64,000 bases of DNA from Niallia endozanthoxylica (GTDB lineage: Bacteria; Bacillota; Bacilli; Bacillales; Cytobacillaceae), in assembly GCF_008710145.1 (NCBI RefSeq), contig NZ_VYKL01000030.1:31557-95556 (forward strand), read 5' to 3'. How positions within the stretch are numbered: the stretch's first letter is position 1; every line of letters begins with the position of its first letter. The position numbers and the translations under genes are program-made. The notes beneath the pieces were generated by a model. It saw only the letters and a program-made list of their open reading frames with translations, did not search any database and was not told the DNA's origin. Positions 54,546 to 62,954 of this stretch are shown one piece after another.

Positions 54546-55175
54546 TTAATACCCATTTAATTGCGTCAGCTCCGGCAGCCATCTTTTCATATAAATATCA
54601 GCAATTCTATTTAACAGCCAGACTGGCATTTTCTTTGGAAGTAGCCCTTTATTATAGTATTGATAAAAGGTCTTCTTTAAATCTGCCCATTGATGACAAT
54701 CTTTCTTTTGTCCGAAACGGGCTACATCAATCAGTTTAATTTCATCTTTACTCGTTAACAGGATATTTCGCAAGTGAATATCAGAAGGGTTTAACCCTCT
54801 TTGTTTTGCCAGCAGCAAGGCGTGATCCACAGCTTGAATATGGTGCGGATAGATGATTTTTCCGTTAGTTAAGCAATCAAAGAAAGTAGCTCCGCTAAGA
54901 TAATCAATTACGATATAATTTTCTCCTGCATCATACAAGGAGGGATAGTAATCCACCCCCTGCAGAATCCGGTAAATTCTTGCTTCTTCCTTCGCTATTG
55001 CAGTAAAAGGAGGAAAAAAAACTTTTATGACTTTTTCCGTTGATTTTATTTTAAACACATAGGCACTTCTGCCAGCACCAGCAAACTCCAAATCCTTATG
55101 CTTTTCTTTAAGTACGGTTTTAGAGCCTCTCCTTGAAAACGTAACACTGCGAGCAAGTTCGCTATAAGATTTCAA
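54546..55175 (-). CDS. YrzF-like serine/threonine protein kinase-related protein
   Basis: 209-residue protein with a compact kinase-like fold. ATP-loop-like EFAGAGRSAYVFKIK at about 30-44, a Lys in EKVIKVFFPP, hinge NYIVIDYLSGATFFDCL near 95-111, catalytic-loop-like GLNPSDIHLRNILL near 136-149 (Asp and Asn at the right distance), and the DFG-equivalent IKLIDVARFG. Function unknown; could phosphorylate protein or small molecules. Start TTG at 55175 behind AAGGGAAGGAG. Downstream of it lies the structured RNA candidate. Confidence 0.75.
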   Translation of the reverse strand: MKSYSELARSVTFSRRGSKTVLKEKHKDLEFAGAGRSAYVFKIKSTEKVIKVFFPPFTAIAKEEARIYRILQGVDYYPSLYDAGENYIVIDYLSGATFFDCLTNGKIIYPHHIQAVDHALLLAKQRGLNPSDIHLRNILLTSKDEIKLIDVARFGQKKDCHQWADLKKTFYQYYNKGLLPKKMPVWLLNRIADIYMKRWLPELTQLNGY

Positions 55176-55213
55176 GTGGTACTCCTTCCCTTTTCCATAG
55201 TTGTAAAATTAAA

Positions 55214-56023
55214 TTATGCATTCACCTTATTCGCATTATCAGAAGCTGTTTCAGATTCCGTTTCCGTTTCGTGATTCTTTGATAAGAACCAGCCTGCAAC
55301 TGCAATTCCGATTAATACGATGTAAAAAGTCGCCTTCCATGCTGTCGAATGGGAAAAGCCTTCTGAGACTATTGCTACAGCCGGATGAGATAAGGTTTGA
55401 ACAAGAAGCTTTACTCCAACCCAGCCCACAATCACAAAGGCTGCAATTTCTAAACCAGGTTTTTTTGCTAACAATTTGACAAACATATTGGCAGCAAATC
55501 GCATGATAACAAGCCCAATGAAACCACCGGCAAAGATGACAATAAAGTGTCCGGCATGCATTCCGCCGATTTCTCCCAAATTAGGAATAATAGGGAGAGT
55601 AACTGCAAGCGCAACAGCTGCTAAAATCGAATCAATCGCAAAAGCAATATCCGCCACTTCTACTTTTAATACAGTCATCCAAAAACCGCTTTTCTTAGCA
55701 GGTTTTTCCTTTTTCTCTTCTTCCTCTGGTTTCTTTTTAAGAAAATGTTTAATAATGTGGTTCAACGACATGAAGATTAAATACGCCGCACCAAGTGCCT
55801 GCACCTGCCAAATATCAACAAGTAATGAGATAACGAACAATGATCCTAAACGGAACACAAACGCTCCGGCTAATCCATAAAACAAGGCTTTCCTGCGTTG
55901 TTCCTCTGGTAAATGCTTCACCATAATCGCAAGCACTAACGCATTATCAGTTGCCAGCAATCCCTCTAATACAATTAAAACCAACAAAACCCATCCATAC
56001 TCAAACAATAATGAAAATTCCAT
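55214..56023 (-). CDS. TerC-family membrane protein, probable Mn2+ exporter (YceF/YkoY type)
   Basis: 269-residue TerC protein with about seven TM helices. The metal-binding motif EGLLATDNALVLA at about 20-32 and its second-half counterpart EVADIAFAIDSILAAV at about 127-142 carry the conserved Asp/Asn pairs; the linker EEEEKKEKPAKK is highly charged. Bacillus TerC proteins MeeF (YceF) and MeeY (YkoY) export manganese, partly to load secreted enzymes. The upstream Mn riboswitch strongly supports that role here. RBS GGGGG. Confidence 0.92.
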   Translation of the reverse strand: MEFSLLFEYGWVLLVLIVLEGLLATDNALVLAIMVKHLPEEQRRKALFYGLAGAFVFRLGSLFVISLLVDIWQVQALGAAYLIFMSLNHIIKHFLKKKPEEEEKKEKPAKKSGFWMTVLKVEVADIAFAIDSILAAVALAVTLPIIPNLGEIGGMHAGHFIVIFAGGFIGLVIMRFAANMFVKLLAKKPGLEIAAFVIVGWVGVKLLVQTLSHPAVAIVSEGFSHSTAWKATFYIVLIGIAVAGWFLSKNHETETESETASDNANKVNA

Positions 56024-56213
56024 ATTTTACCCCCTCAAAAATGTTCTAAAAAGCTTCGACTGATTGGCTGCGTTTAATGGACGTTTTCATTTTCAAGTCT
56101 CGGGCCAGATTGCCCGATTGCCAGAGAGTTTTTTCATAACTACTGTCTTACCAATAACTCTGAACCATACCATTTCCTTTTCCATTAACTCTCCCCCCAT
56201 CGAAGCAAAATAA

Positions 56214-56280
56214 AAGACCCTTACCAATAGTCAGGGTTTAATTACACACGGTAATCAACCCTGACTATTGGTAAAGGTCT
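56214..56280 (-). terminator. Riboswitch expression-platform hairpin
   Basis: Long stem AGACCTTTACCAATAGTCAG / CTGACTATTGGTAAGGGTCT on the minus strand, followed by TTTATTTTG. In the Mn-bound state this should be disfavoured. Confidence 0.88.
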
Positions 56281-56282
56281 TG

Positions 56283-56372
56283 CTAACAACTTAAATAAGC
56301 TGCCAACAAAGCCGGGAGCTGAACTCCGGAATGACGACTTTGCTGTAAAAGCTACTCCCCTTTTGGGATACT
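56283..56372 (-). ncRNA. yybP-ykoY manganese riboswitch
   Basis: Minus strand AAAAGGGGAGTAGC, GCAAAGTCGTCATTCCGGAG, TTCAGCTCCCGGCTTTGTTGG, CAGC: the hallmark blocks of the yybP-ykoY motif, in the leader of a TerC gene. Known to sense Mn2+ and turn on exporters. Confidence 0.96.
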
Positions 56373-56468
56373 CTTATTCTGATAAGGTAATCATAAATAG
56401 TCTTTGAGCAAATGTCAAGAATATTCTCTTTTTCTCTCAAAAAAGGAGTTTTAAAAAAATCATTTTCA

Positions 56469-56480
56469 TAGTATAATATT
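56469..56480 (+). promoter_or_regulatory. -10 region of queT promoter
   Basis: AGTATAATATTA, about 25 nt upstream of the preQ1 aptamer. The -35 is poorly defined. Confidence 0.4.
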
Positions 56481-56500
56481 ATAGTTTGAGAAACCTCAGG

Positions 56501-56542
56501 CACGTGGTTCGAGAACCTCCCACGATAAAAAACTAAGGAGAG
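56501..56542 (+). ncRNA. preQ1-I riboswitch upstream of queT
   Basis: P1 stem CGTGG / CCACG around GTTCGAGAACCTC and the A-rich tail ATAAAAAACTAAGGAG, where CTAAGGAG carries the ribosome site. Layout of a class I preQ1 riboswitch acting on translation: ligand binding hides the SD of queT. Placed 7 nt before the ATG, in the right gene context. Confidence 0.85.
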
Positions 56543-56548
56543 ATCATC

Positions 56549-57076
56549 ATGAATATCAAAACCATTGCAGTAAATGGCATTGTCGCAGCACTATATATTG
56601 CTGTTAGCTTTGTCATCCAGCCTTTTGGCTTCACGAATGTTCAATTTCGTGTATCCGAGATGTTCAACCATCTCATCGTATTTAACAAGAAATTTATTTA
56701 CGGGATTGTCCTTGGTGTTTTCTTAACCAACCTTTTCTTTTCACCAATGGTCGCCTATGATCTTGTTTTTGGTGTCGGCCAGTCGATTGTTGCACTATTA
56801 GTGACAATCTTCTCCATGCGTTTTATTAAGGGCATATGGGCGCGTATGGCTTTTAATACGATTGTATTCACCTTTACCATGTTCATCATTGCTTTTGAAC
56901 TTAATTTGGCATTCGGGCTTCCATTCCTGTTCACATGGCTGACGACAGCTGCAGGAGAACTCGTTGTCATGGTTGTTGGGGCACCAATCATGTACGCTAT
57001 TAATAAGCGGGTAAACTTTAATAAATTAATAGAAACATCCGTTTCTATTGCAAAACATAAAGTTATATCACAATAA
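56549..57076 (+). CDS. queT: QueT family transporter for queuosine precursor
   Basis: 175-residue membrane protein with about five TM helices (ECF S-component type, QueT family). Conserved blocks: AALYIAVSFVIQPFGFTNVQ at about 15-34, FRVSEMFNHLIVFNKKFIYG and SPMVAYDLVFGVGQS. Imports preQ0/preQ1 with a shared ECF energy module. The preQ1-I riboswitch just upstream confirms the substrate class. Followed by a terminator. Confidence 0.94.
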   Translation: MNIKTIAVNGIVAALYIAVSFVIQPFGFTNVQFRVSEMFNHLIVFNKKFIYGIVLGVFLTNLFFSPMVAYDLVFGVGQSIVALLVTIFSMRFIKGIWARMAFNTIVFTFTMFIIAFELNLAFGLPFLFTWLTTAAGELVVMVVGAPIMYAINKRVNFNKLIETSVSIAKHKVISQ

Positions 57077-57102
57077 GACTGACATTACGTCAGTCTTTTT
57101 TG
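57075..57102 (+). terminator. Terminator of queT
   Basis: AAGACTGAC-ATTAC-GTCAGTCTT then T-run. Confidence 0.88.
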
Positions 57103-57133
57103 CTTGCTAATCAATCTTTGTCAAGACTATAAT

Positions 57134-57168
57134 AAAAAGACCGAGTGCTGGGAACACTCAGTCTTTTT
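57134..57168. terminator. Terminator of yclNOPQ-type operon
   Basis: AAAAAGACcGAGTG-ctgggaa-CACTCaGTCTTTTT, downstream of the siderophore-binding protein gene. Confidence 0.82.
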
Positions 57169-57213
57169 AGACTATTTTTAGGTAGAGTACATTTGTTTGT
57201 ACTCTTTTATTTT

Positions 57214-58197
57214 TTATAGACTTTCGTCAATTGCCTTAACCATTTCTTTTACAGAAGTTATTCCGCCGCCTGATAAGTACCAAACATTTGGATCAAGGTA
57301 AACGATACGATCTTCTTTGTAAGCCTTTGTTCCTTTGATAAGGTCATTGTTCAATACTTCTTTAGCAGGACTAGTTTCCTGACCAGTCGTTACAACAGCT
57401 CCGCGGTCAACAACGAATAAGATTTCAGGATCCTTTTCAACAATATATTCAAATGAAATACTTTGACCATGAGTAGAGACCTCAAGATTTTCATCAACAG
57501 CCTTTACACCGAATACATCATGAATGATACCAAAGCGTGATGCTGGACCATATGCACTGATATTTCCTTCATTAATTAACGTAACTAATGCTTTTTCCTC
57601 TAAAGCTGATGCTTTTTCGTTCAACGCTTTAATGCTTTCATCAACTTTCGCTAATTCCTCTTTTACTTCTGCTTCTTTATCAAAGATTTGACCAAGGATT
57701 TCAGTATTTTCTTTAAATGATTCCATGTACTTAGTTGTATCGACACCTAGATAAATAGTTGGAGCAATTTCTTGGAAATCTTCATATAAATCTTGTTGTC
57801 TTGCGGAGATAATAATTAATTCAGGCTGTAGTTCATTAATTTTTTCAAAATCCGGTTCTTTTAAAGAGCCAACACTCTCATATTCATCAGAAGTGTATTT
57901 TTCAAGGTGGCTAGGTACTGTACCTTCCTTTGGTAATGCTGTCACTGCATCAACACCTAATGCATCTAATGTTTCTAATACTCCAAAGTCAAACACAACA
58001 ACATTTTCAGGATTTACTTTTACAGCTGTTTCACCTAAAAGATGTTTAATTGTAATTTCTTTTGCTTCAGCAGTTTCTGTTTCTTTCGGCTCTGATGATT
58101 CAGTATTTTTGCTTTCTTCTGTTGATGAATCCGAGCTGCATGCAGCTAACAAAAGAACAAAGATTGCTAAGATAAAAACTGTTAATTTTTGCTTCAT
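57214..58197 (-). CDS. yclQ: Iron-siderophore binding lipoprotein (YclQ-like)
   Basis: 327-residue periplasmic-type binding protein anchored as a lipoprotein (lipobox LLLAAC, Cys20). Two-lobe FhuD/BtuF fold: VVVFDFGVLETLDALGV, SVGSLKEPDFEKINELQPEL, the long helix, and NISAYGPASRFGIIHDVFG. B. subtilis YclQ binds petrobactin and its precursors; a catecholate ligand is likely but not shown. Last gene of the four-gene unit under Fur-like boxes. Confidence 0.9.
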   Translation of the reverse strand: MKQKLTVFILAIFVLLLAACSSDSSTEESKNTESSEPKETETAEAKEITIKHLLGETAVKVNPENVVVFDFGVLETLDALGVDAVTALPKEGTVPSHLEKYTSDEYESVGSLKEPDFEKINELQPELIIISARQQDLYEDFQEIAPTIYLGVDTTKYMESFKENTEILGQIFDKEAEVKEELAKVDESIKALNEKASALEEKALVTLINEGNISAYGPASRFGIIHDVFGVKAVDENLEVSTHGQSISFEYIVEKDPEILFVVDRGAVVTTGQETSPAKEVLNNDLIKGTKAYKEDRIVYLDPNVWYLSGGGITSVKEMVKAIDESL

Positions 58198-58352
58198 TTC
58201 TACACCTCTAAGTAGTTTTATATTTTTGTATATGTTTATGTTTACAGCTCGATCGTACCCTTCTCCCCATGATTATAGCCTTTCAGAAAGGATGCGCGCA
58301 TCTACCCTCATGGTTTGAGAATATTTCTCATTCGATTGCAAACAAAAATACC

Positions 58353-59111
58353 TTATGCATAAAAAACACAGATTTTATTATTATCGATATACTCAATATT
58401 AATATCCATATCATAAATATCCTTTAATACAGATGGTTTAATAATTTCATCTGTTGAACCTTCTTTAACCACTTTTCCATCTTTTAGTGCAACAATATAA
58501 TCAGAGTAACAGGACGCAAAGTTAATATCATGGATAACGATAACAACGGTTTTTCCAAGCTCATCCACAAGTCTGCGTAATACTTTCATTATTTGAACAG
58601 AGTGCTTCATATCTAGATTGTTCAGTGGTTCATCAAGAAGAATATATTCGGTGTTTTGCGCAATAACCATGGCGATATACGCCCGTTGTCTTTGCCCTCC
58701 ACTCAGTTCATCAAGATATTTCTCTTGCATATCTTCAAGCTCCATATAATGAATGGCTTCATCAACATATTCCCAATCTTCTTTTGTTAGACGGCCCTGC
58801 GAGTAGGGAAAGCGCCCAAAGGAAACAAGCTCTCTAACTGTTAAGCGGACATTAATATGGTTGGACTGCTTCAAAATGGATATTTTTTTCGCCAAATCAT
58901 TGCTCTTACAGGATGACAACTCTTTATCATCGATATGAATAATGCCTTCATCAGCTAAAATCAAGCGGCTGATCATCGATAATACGGTACTTTTTCCCGC
59001 CCCATTTGGACCAATGAACGAAGTAATCTTTTTCTTTTGAATTTTCATCGTTACCCCGTCCACCACTTTTTTTGTTCCAAACCGTTTTGTCAAATTTCTA
59101 ACACTTAACAT
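58353..59111 (-). CDS. yclP: Iron-siderophore ABC ATPase (YclP-like)
   Basis: 252-residue FecE-type ATPase. Walker A GPNGAGKSTVLSMIS at about 34-48, Q-loop ISILKQSNHINVRLTVREL, signature LDELSGGQRQRAYIAMVI near 132-149, Walker B YILLDEPLNNLDMKHSVQ, and H-loop VIVIHDINFASCY. 15 nt after yclO; 155 nt before yclQ. Confidence 0.93.
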   Translation of the reverse strand: MLSVRNLTKRFGTKKVVDGVTMKIQKKKITSFIGPNGAGKSTVLSMISRLILADEGIIHIDDKELSSCKSNDLAKKISILKQSNHINVRLTVRELVSFGRFPYSQGRLTKEDWEYVDEAIHYMELEDMQEKYLDELSGGQRQRAYIAMVIAQNTEYILLDEPLNNLDMKHSVQIMKVLRRLVDELGKTVVIVIHDINFASCYSDYIVALKDGKVVKEGSTDEIIKPSVLKDIYDMDINIEYIDNNKICVFYA

Positions 59112-59126
59112 CTCTTCTCCCCCTCA

Positions 59127-60071
59127 CTAGGCTTTTCTTTGTTTTAATAACAGATAGATAAAGTACACTCCGCCAATAAAATTAACGATAACACTTAAGG
59201 TTGTCGAGAAGGTGAATACCCGCTCAACGATTAACTGGCCGCCGACAAGAGAAATAATACTAACTAAAATGGAACCAAATATTAAAAATGAATGCTTATA
59301 TGTGTTGAATAATTGATAGGTGACATTGACTACTAATAAACCAAGAAACGTAATCGGACCAACAAGTGCAGTTGAGATGGAAATGAGAATGGCTACAACG
59401 ATAAGGAGCCGTTTCACAATTCGATCATAATCAACACCTAAATTAATTGCCTGTTCTTTTCCTAAAGAAATAACATCCAAATATTTCGCAAATTGAAGGA
59501 AATAAAGAGTTACAAGGATGATTAAAATAAAGGAAATGAGCAGCAAATCACCATTGATATTATTAAAGCTCGCAAACATTTTATCTTGAATTCTCATAAA
59601 CTCGTTTGGGTCAATCAGTACCTGCATAAAGGACGTAATACTTTGAAAAAAGGTACCAAAGATAATTCCAATCAATAAGAGAAAATAAAGATTATTACCT
59701 TCTCTTTTAAAAATAATTTTATAGAGAATTCCAACAAACACACCCATAAGGGCAATCGAGATAAAAAAGTTTATGTTTTTACTCATTAGCGAATTCATTG
59801 AGCCAAAAGCAAAAATCAATACGGTTTGTATCAGCATATAAAGTGAATCCAAACCAATGATACTTGGTGTAAGAATTTTATTATTGGTAATCGTTTGGAA
59901 GACAACTGTTGAAAAGGCGATAGCTGCTCCGGTTAGTACCATGGCTGCTATTTTTTCTGTCCTTTTCGACAGCACATAGTCCCAAGATCCCTTTATATCA
60001 GTAAACAAAAAGATGGCAATGAGAATGGCTGTTGCAAGAAGTAGTATTCCAATTTTTGTCCAATTACGCAT
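59127..60071 (-). CDS. yclO: Iron-siderophore ABC permease (YclO-like)
   Basis: 314-residue FecCD-family permease with eight to ten TM helices. Typical: VLTGAAIAFSTVVFQTITNN near 46-65, SIIGLDSLYML, and the cytosolic coupling segment LGKEQAINLGVDYDRIVKRL, then TALVGPITFLGLLVVNVTYQ. Overlaps the yclN stop by 8 nt, so translated with it. Confidence 0.92.
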   Translation of the reverse strand: MRNWTKIGILLLATAILIAIFLFTDIKGSWDYVLSKRTEKIAAMVLTGAAIAFSTVVFQTITNNKILTPSIIGLDSLYMLIQTVLIFAFGSMNSLMSKNINFFISIALMGVFVGILYKIIFKREGNNLYFLLLIGIIFGTFFQSITSFMQVLIDPNEFMRIQDKMFASFNNINGDLLLISFILIILVTLYFLQFAKYLDVISLGKEQAINLGVDYDRIVKRLLIVVAILISISTALVGPITFLGLLVVNVTYQLFNTYKHSFLIFGSILVSIISLVGGQLIVERVFTFSTTLSVIVNFIGGVYFIYLLLKQRKA

Positions 60072-61014
60072 ACGCCTTTCTCCTCAATAATAAGTAGATA
60101 AATACACCGCTTCCAATCACGCCAACTGTTAACCCGATCGGAATTTCATATGGATAGATAATCAAGCGGCCGAATATATCACAAGCTAGAATAAATACGG
60201 CACCAAGTAATGCGGTGTGTGAAAGATTCTTTTGTAAATGATCTCCATTATAGATTGACACAATATTCGGGATGATTAATCCAAGAAAAGGAATCATACC
60301 TGCGGTTAAAATGACTACTGCTGACATCATGGCCACCAGACTCAACCCGATATTAACAACCTGTTTATATTTCAAGCCGAGATTGACGGCAAATTCTTCG
60401 CCCATTCCGGCAACTGTAAACTTATTTGCAAAAAGATAAGAAATCAAGACAAGCGGGATACTAATATAAATGAGCTCATACTGTCCTTTTACTGTCATGG
60501 AAAAATTCCCTTGGAGCCATGCTGTCATGTTTTGGATTAAATCATTTTTATAAGCAAAAAAGGTAGTCATAGAAGTTATGATATTACCAAACATTAACCC
60601 TACTAAAGGAATAAATACAGCATCTTTTAATTTCACTTTATCTAATATCTTCATAAAAATGAACGTTCCAAGTAAGGCGAAGACGAATGCCAAACTCATT
60701 TTTACCATAAGACCCGCAGCAGGAATAAACATCATCGCGATAAGAATTCCAAATCTAGCTGAATCCTCTGTACCTGCCGTTGTCGGCGATACAAATTTGT
60801 TGTGGCTTAGCTGCTGCATGATTAGACCGCTTATGCTCATAGCCACACCCGCAATAATAATACTAACTAGACGCGGTACGCGGGCTGAGAAGAAAATAGT
60901 GGCTTCTTCTTCAGTCATTCGGAAAATATCAAACGGTGAAATGCCTGATACACCAATGAACAGCGATATGCATGATAATAGGACAAGTAATATGGCTAGG
61001 TATCTTTTCTTCAT
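60064..61014 (-). CDS. yclN: Iron-siderophore ABC permease (YclN-like)
   Basis: 316-residue FecCD permease, partner of yclO. Segments: FSARVPRLVSIIIAGVAMSI near 43-62, SGLIMQQLSHNKFVSPTTAG, coupling helix GMGEEFAVNLGLKYKQVVNI and TAGMIPFLGLIIPNIVSIYN. First gene of yclN-yclO-yclP-yclQ; the 300-bp leader contains several Fur-like boxes. Confidence 0.92.
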   Translation of the reverse strand: MKKRYLAILLVLLSCISLFIGVSGISPFDIFRMTEEEATIFFSARVPRLVSIIIAGVAMSISGLIMQQLSHNKFVSPTTAGTEDSARFGILIAMMFIPAAGLMVKMSLAFVFALLGTFIFMKILDKVKLKDAVFIPLVGLMFGNIITSMTTFFAYKNDLIQNMTAWLQGNFSMTVKGQYELIYISIPLVLISYLFANKFTVAGMGEEFAVNLGLKYKQVVNIGLSLVAMMSAVVILTAGMIPFLGLIIPNIVSIYNGDHLQKNLSHTALLGAVFILACDIFGRLIIYPYEIPIGLTVGVIGSGVFIYLLLRRKAYA

Positions 61015-61062
61015 CTGTAATCCTTACTCTCTTCTTGTGACATGAATATGTAGCTCTAGATA

Positions 61063-61274
61063 GTTAATAATGAAATTCATTATCAACGAAAGGTAATCAT
61101 TTACTTCAAATGAAGCCGATTATCATTTGAAGTTTTAAAACATATTGTTAATGAGAAACATTATCAATGTTAGCAAAAAAAATAATTCTTTCACTGATTT
61201 ATGAATAAATGAGACTCATTATCACTTTAATTTAAATAAAAAATAAATCATTTGAATGAGATTAATTATCAATT
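61063..61274. promoter_or_regulatory. Cluster of Fur-box-like sites upstream of yclN
   Basis: Four or five copies of a TGATAAT-type palindrome: GTTAATAATGAAATTCATTATCAAC (61063-61087, one arm perfect ATTATCA), GTTAATGAGAAACATTATCAA (61147-61168), AATGAGACTCATTATCAC (61208-61225), GAATGAGATTAATTATCAATT (61254-61274), and a weaker CGATTATCATTTG at 61117-61129. Iron repression by Fur is the obvious reading. Confidence 0.75.
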
Positions 61275-61290
61275 ACTCTTTATAATTAAA

Positions 61291-61318
61291 ATTCTAACAT
61301 TTATTTGTCCTATGTCAA
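61291..61318 (-). promoter_or_regulatory. Promoter of yclNOPQ
   Basis: Minus strand TTGACA, 16-nt spacer, TAGAAT, with a Fur-like box covering the likely start region. Confidence 0.55.
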
Positions 61319-61347
61319 TATATTCTATAAAAATTTTCCAGATTACA

Positions 61348-61359
61348 GAAAACGTTTTC
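61348..61359. promoter_or_regulatory. cre-like palindrome GAAAACGTTTTC
   Basis: Perfect 12-bp palindrome with the CcpA-type AACGTT centre, in the divergent gap between yclN and the ArsB-type gene. Confidence 0.4.
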
Positions 61360-61430
61360 AATAAGGGAACTCTATTAAAGATTTATTTTATACTTTTATA
61401 CTAAAAAAATAATAGATGCTTTTCGTTTGG

Positions 61431-61470
61431 TGAAAACGTTTAGGACAACTTTTTAGCAGTTACGTATACT
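61431..61470 (+). promoter_or_regulatory. Promoter with overlapping cre-like box
   Basis: AGGACA, 17-nt spacer, TATACT (61465-61470), with cre-like TGAAAACGTTTAGG at 61431-61444 covering the -35. Suggests catabolite control of the permease gene. Confidence 0.4.
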
Positions 61471-61545
61471 ATATCAGACACGTTTTTCAAAGATTATTGA
61501 GAAGTGATATTTACTGTATTAGGGCCCCTGAAAGGAGGTGTTTCA

Positions 61546-62871
61546 TTGACTCAGTTCACCTTTTGGTTTACCGTTTTTTCATTTTTGTTAACGATGCTTC
61601 TGATTTTCTGGCGACCGAGAGGAATAAACGAAGCCATTCCTGCAACACTTGGTGCCATTCTTATCTTCCTGTGCGGCGCTGTTTCGATAGCAGATATTAG
61701 TGTTATCGGGGAAAAAGTCACTGGTGCAGCCATTACCATTCTGGCAACGATGATTATGGCTATCGCAATGGAGAGTATCGGTTTTTTTCAATGGGTAGCG
61801 CATAAATTATTAGAAGCAACAAAAGGTTCAGGTCGCCGCCTGTTTTGGTTAACCAATCTTCTTTGTTTCTTAATGACCCTTTTTTTGAACAATGACGGCA
61901 GTATTCTTATTACCACTCCCATATTACTTCTACTATTAAAGAAATTAGGCATGAATGATAAACAGAAGCTGCCTTATTTAATTAGCGGAGCCTTAATTGC
62001 GACCGCATCCAGTGCGCCTATTGGAGTTAGCAATATCGTGAACTTAATTTCTTTAGAGATTATTGAAATGGACCTCATCCACTACACACTCATGATATTT
62101 GTTCCAGGTACCTTAGGATTACTCCTTCTCTCATTCCTTCTCTATTTCATTTTTCGAAACACTTTACCCGTTTCAATTGCACCAATCACTAGAGATGTTC
62201 CTAAGCACTCTGCCTTGGAAAATACTGGACAACCCAACAATTTTCTAATGCTTGCTGTTATTGCCTATGTATTTCTTGTCCGAATTTCCTTATTTGTCGC
62301 AGCTTATTTAGAAATATCCGTCTCCCTCGTCGCTACTCTAAGTTCCCTTCTTCTACTATTATGGCGCTGGGTATATTTAAAAGTGAGCCCTATTGATTTA
62401 TTGAAAAAGACACCATGGCACATTTTTATCTTCGCGTTTACCATGTATGTCATTGTGTACGGTTTACAAAATATTGGATTGACTCGTTTGCTCATTGACT
62501 ATCTAGAACCAATGGTATCAAGCAGTCTTTTTCATGCAAGTATGATTATGGGGACTGTATTAACTGTGTTATCTAATATTTTCAACAATCACCCTGCATT
62601 AATGATTGGTACCTTATCATTGACACAAATGGGACTGGATCCAATCACATTGAAAACCATTTATCTCGCCAATATTATCGGAAGTGATATCGGGGCCCTA
62701 TTACTGCCAACGGGAACATTAGCCACCCTAATATGGATGCATATTTTAAGGCAGCACCATGTAAAAGTGTCCTGGAAGGATTACTTAAAAGTAACGATTA
62801 AGGTCATTCCAATTACTGTCGTTTTCACCCTGATTATCCTCTATATTTGGATTGAGTGGATTATTCATTAA
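61546..62871 (+). CDS. ArsB/NhaD/SLC13-type permease
   Basis: 441-residue integral membrane protein of the ion-transporter (IT) superfamily with about eleven TM helices. FWRPRGINEAIPATLGAILI at the N-terminus, TNLLCFLMTLFLNNDGSILI (the NND motif) near 100-119, TASSAPIGVSNIVNLISLEI near 155-175, and SNIFNNHPALMIGTLSLTQM and GSDIGALLLPTGTLATLIWM in the second half. Related to arsenite and Na+/H+ antiporters; substrate unknown, no ars regulator nearby. Start TTG at 61546 with AAAGGAGGTG 5 nt upstream. Ended by a terminator. Confidence 0.88.
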   Translation: MTQFTFWFTVFSFLLTMLLIFWRPRGINEAIPATLGAILIFLCGAVSIADISVIGEKVTGAAITILATMIMAIAMESIGFFQWVAHKLLEATKGSGRRLFWLTNLLCFLMTLFLNNDGSILITTPILLLLLKKLGMNDKQKLPYLISGALIATASSAPIGVSNIVNLISLEIIEMDLIHYTLMIFVPGTLGLLLLSFLLYFIFRNTLPVSIAPITRDVPKHSALENTGQPNNFLMLAVIAYVFLVRISLFVAAYLEISVSLVATLSSLLLLLWRWVYLKVSPIDLLKKTPWHIFIFAFTMYVIVYGLQNIGLTRLLIDYLEPMVSSSLFHASMIMGTVLTVLSNIFNNHPALMIGTLSLTQMGLDPITLKTIYLANIIGSDIGALLLPTGTLATLIWMHILRQHHVKVSWKDYLKVTIKVIPITVVFTLIILYIWIEWIIH

Positions 62872-62903
62872 ATAAGAAAAATGTAAGAGTTTATCATGCA
62901 CCT

Positions 62904-62937
62904 AAAAAATTCCTTTTCTTTTGAAAAGGAATTTTTT
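62904..62937. terminator. Bidirectional terminator permease/CotB-like
   Basis: 15-bp stem AAAAAATTCCTTTTC / GAAAAGGAATTTTTT between convergent genes. Confidence 0.9.
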
Positions 62938-62954
62938 CTTGAGCTTCTTTGAAA

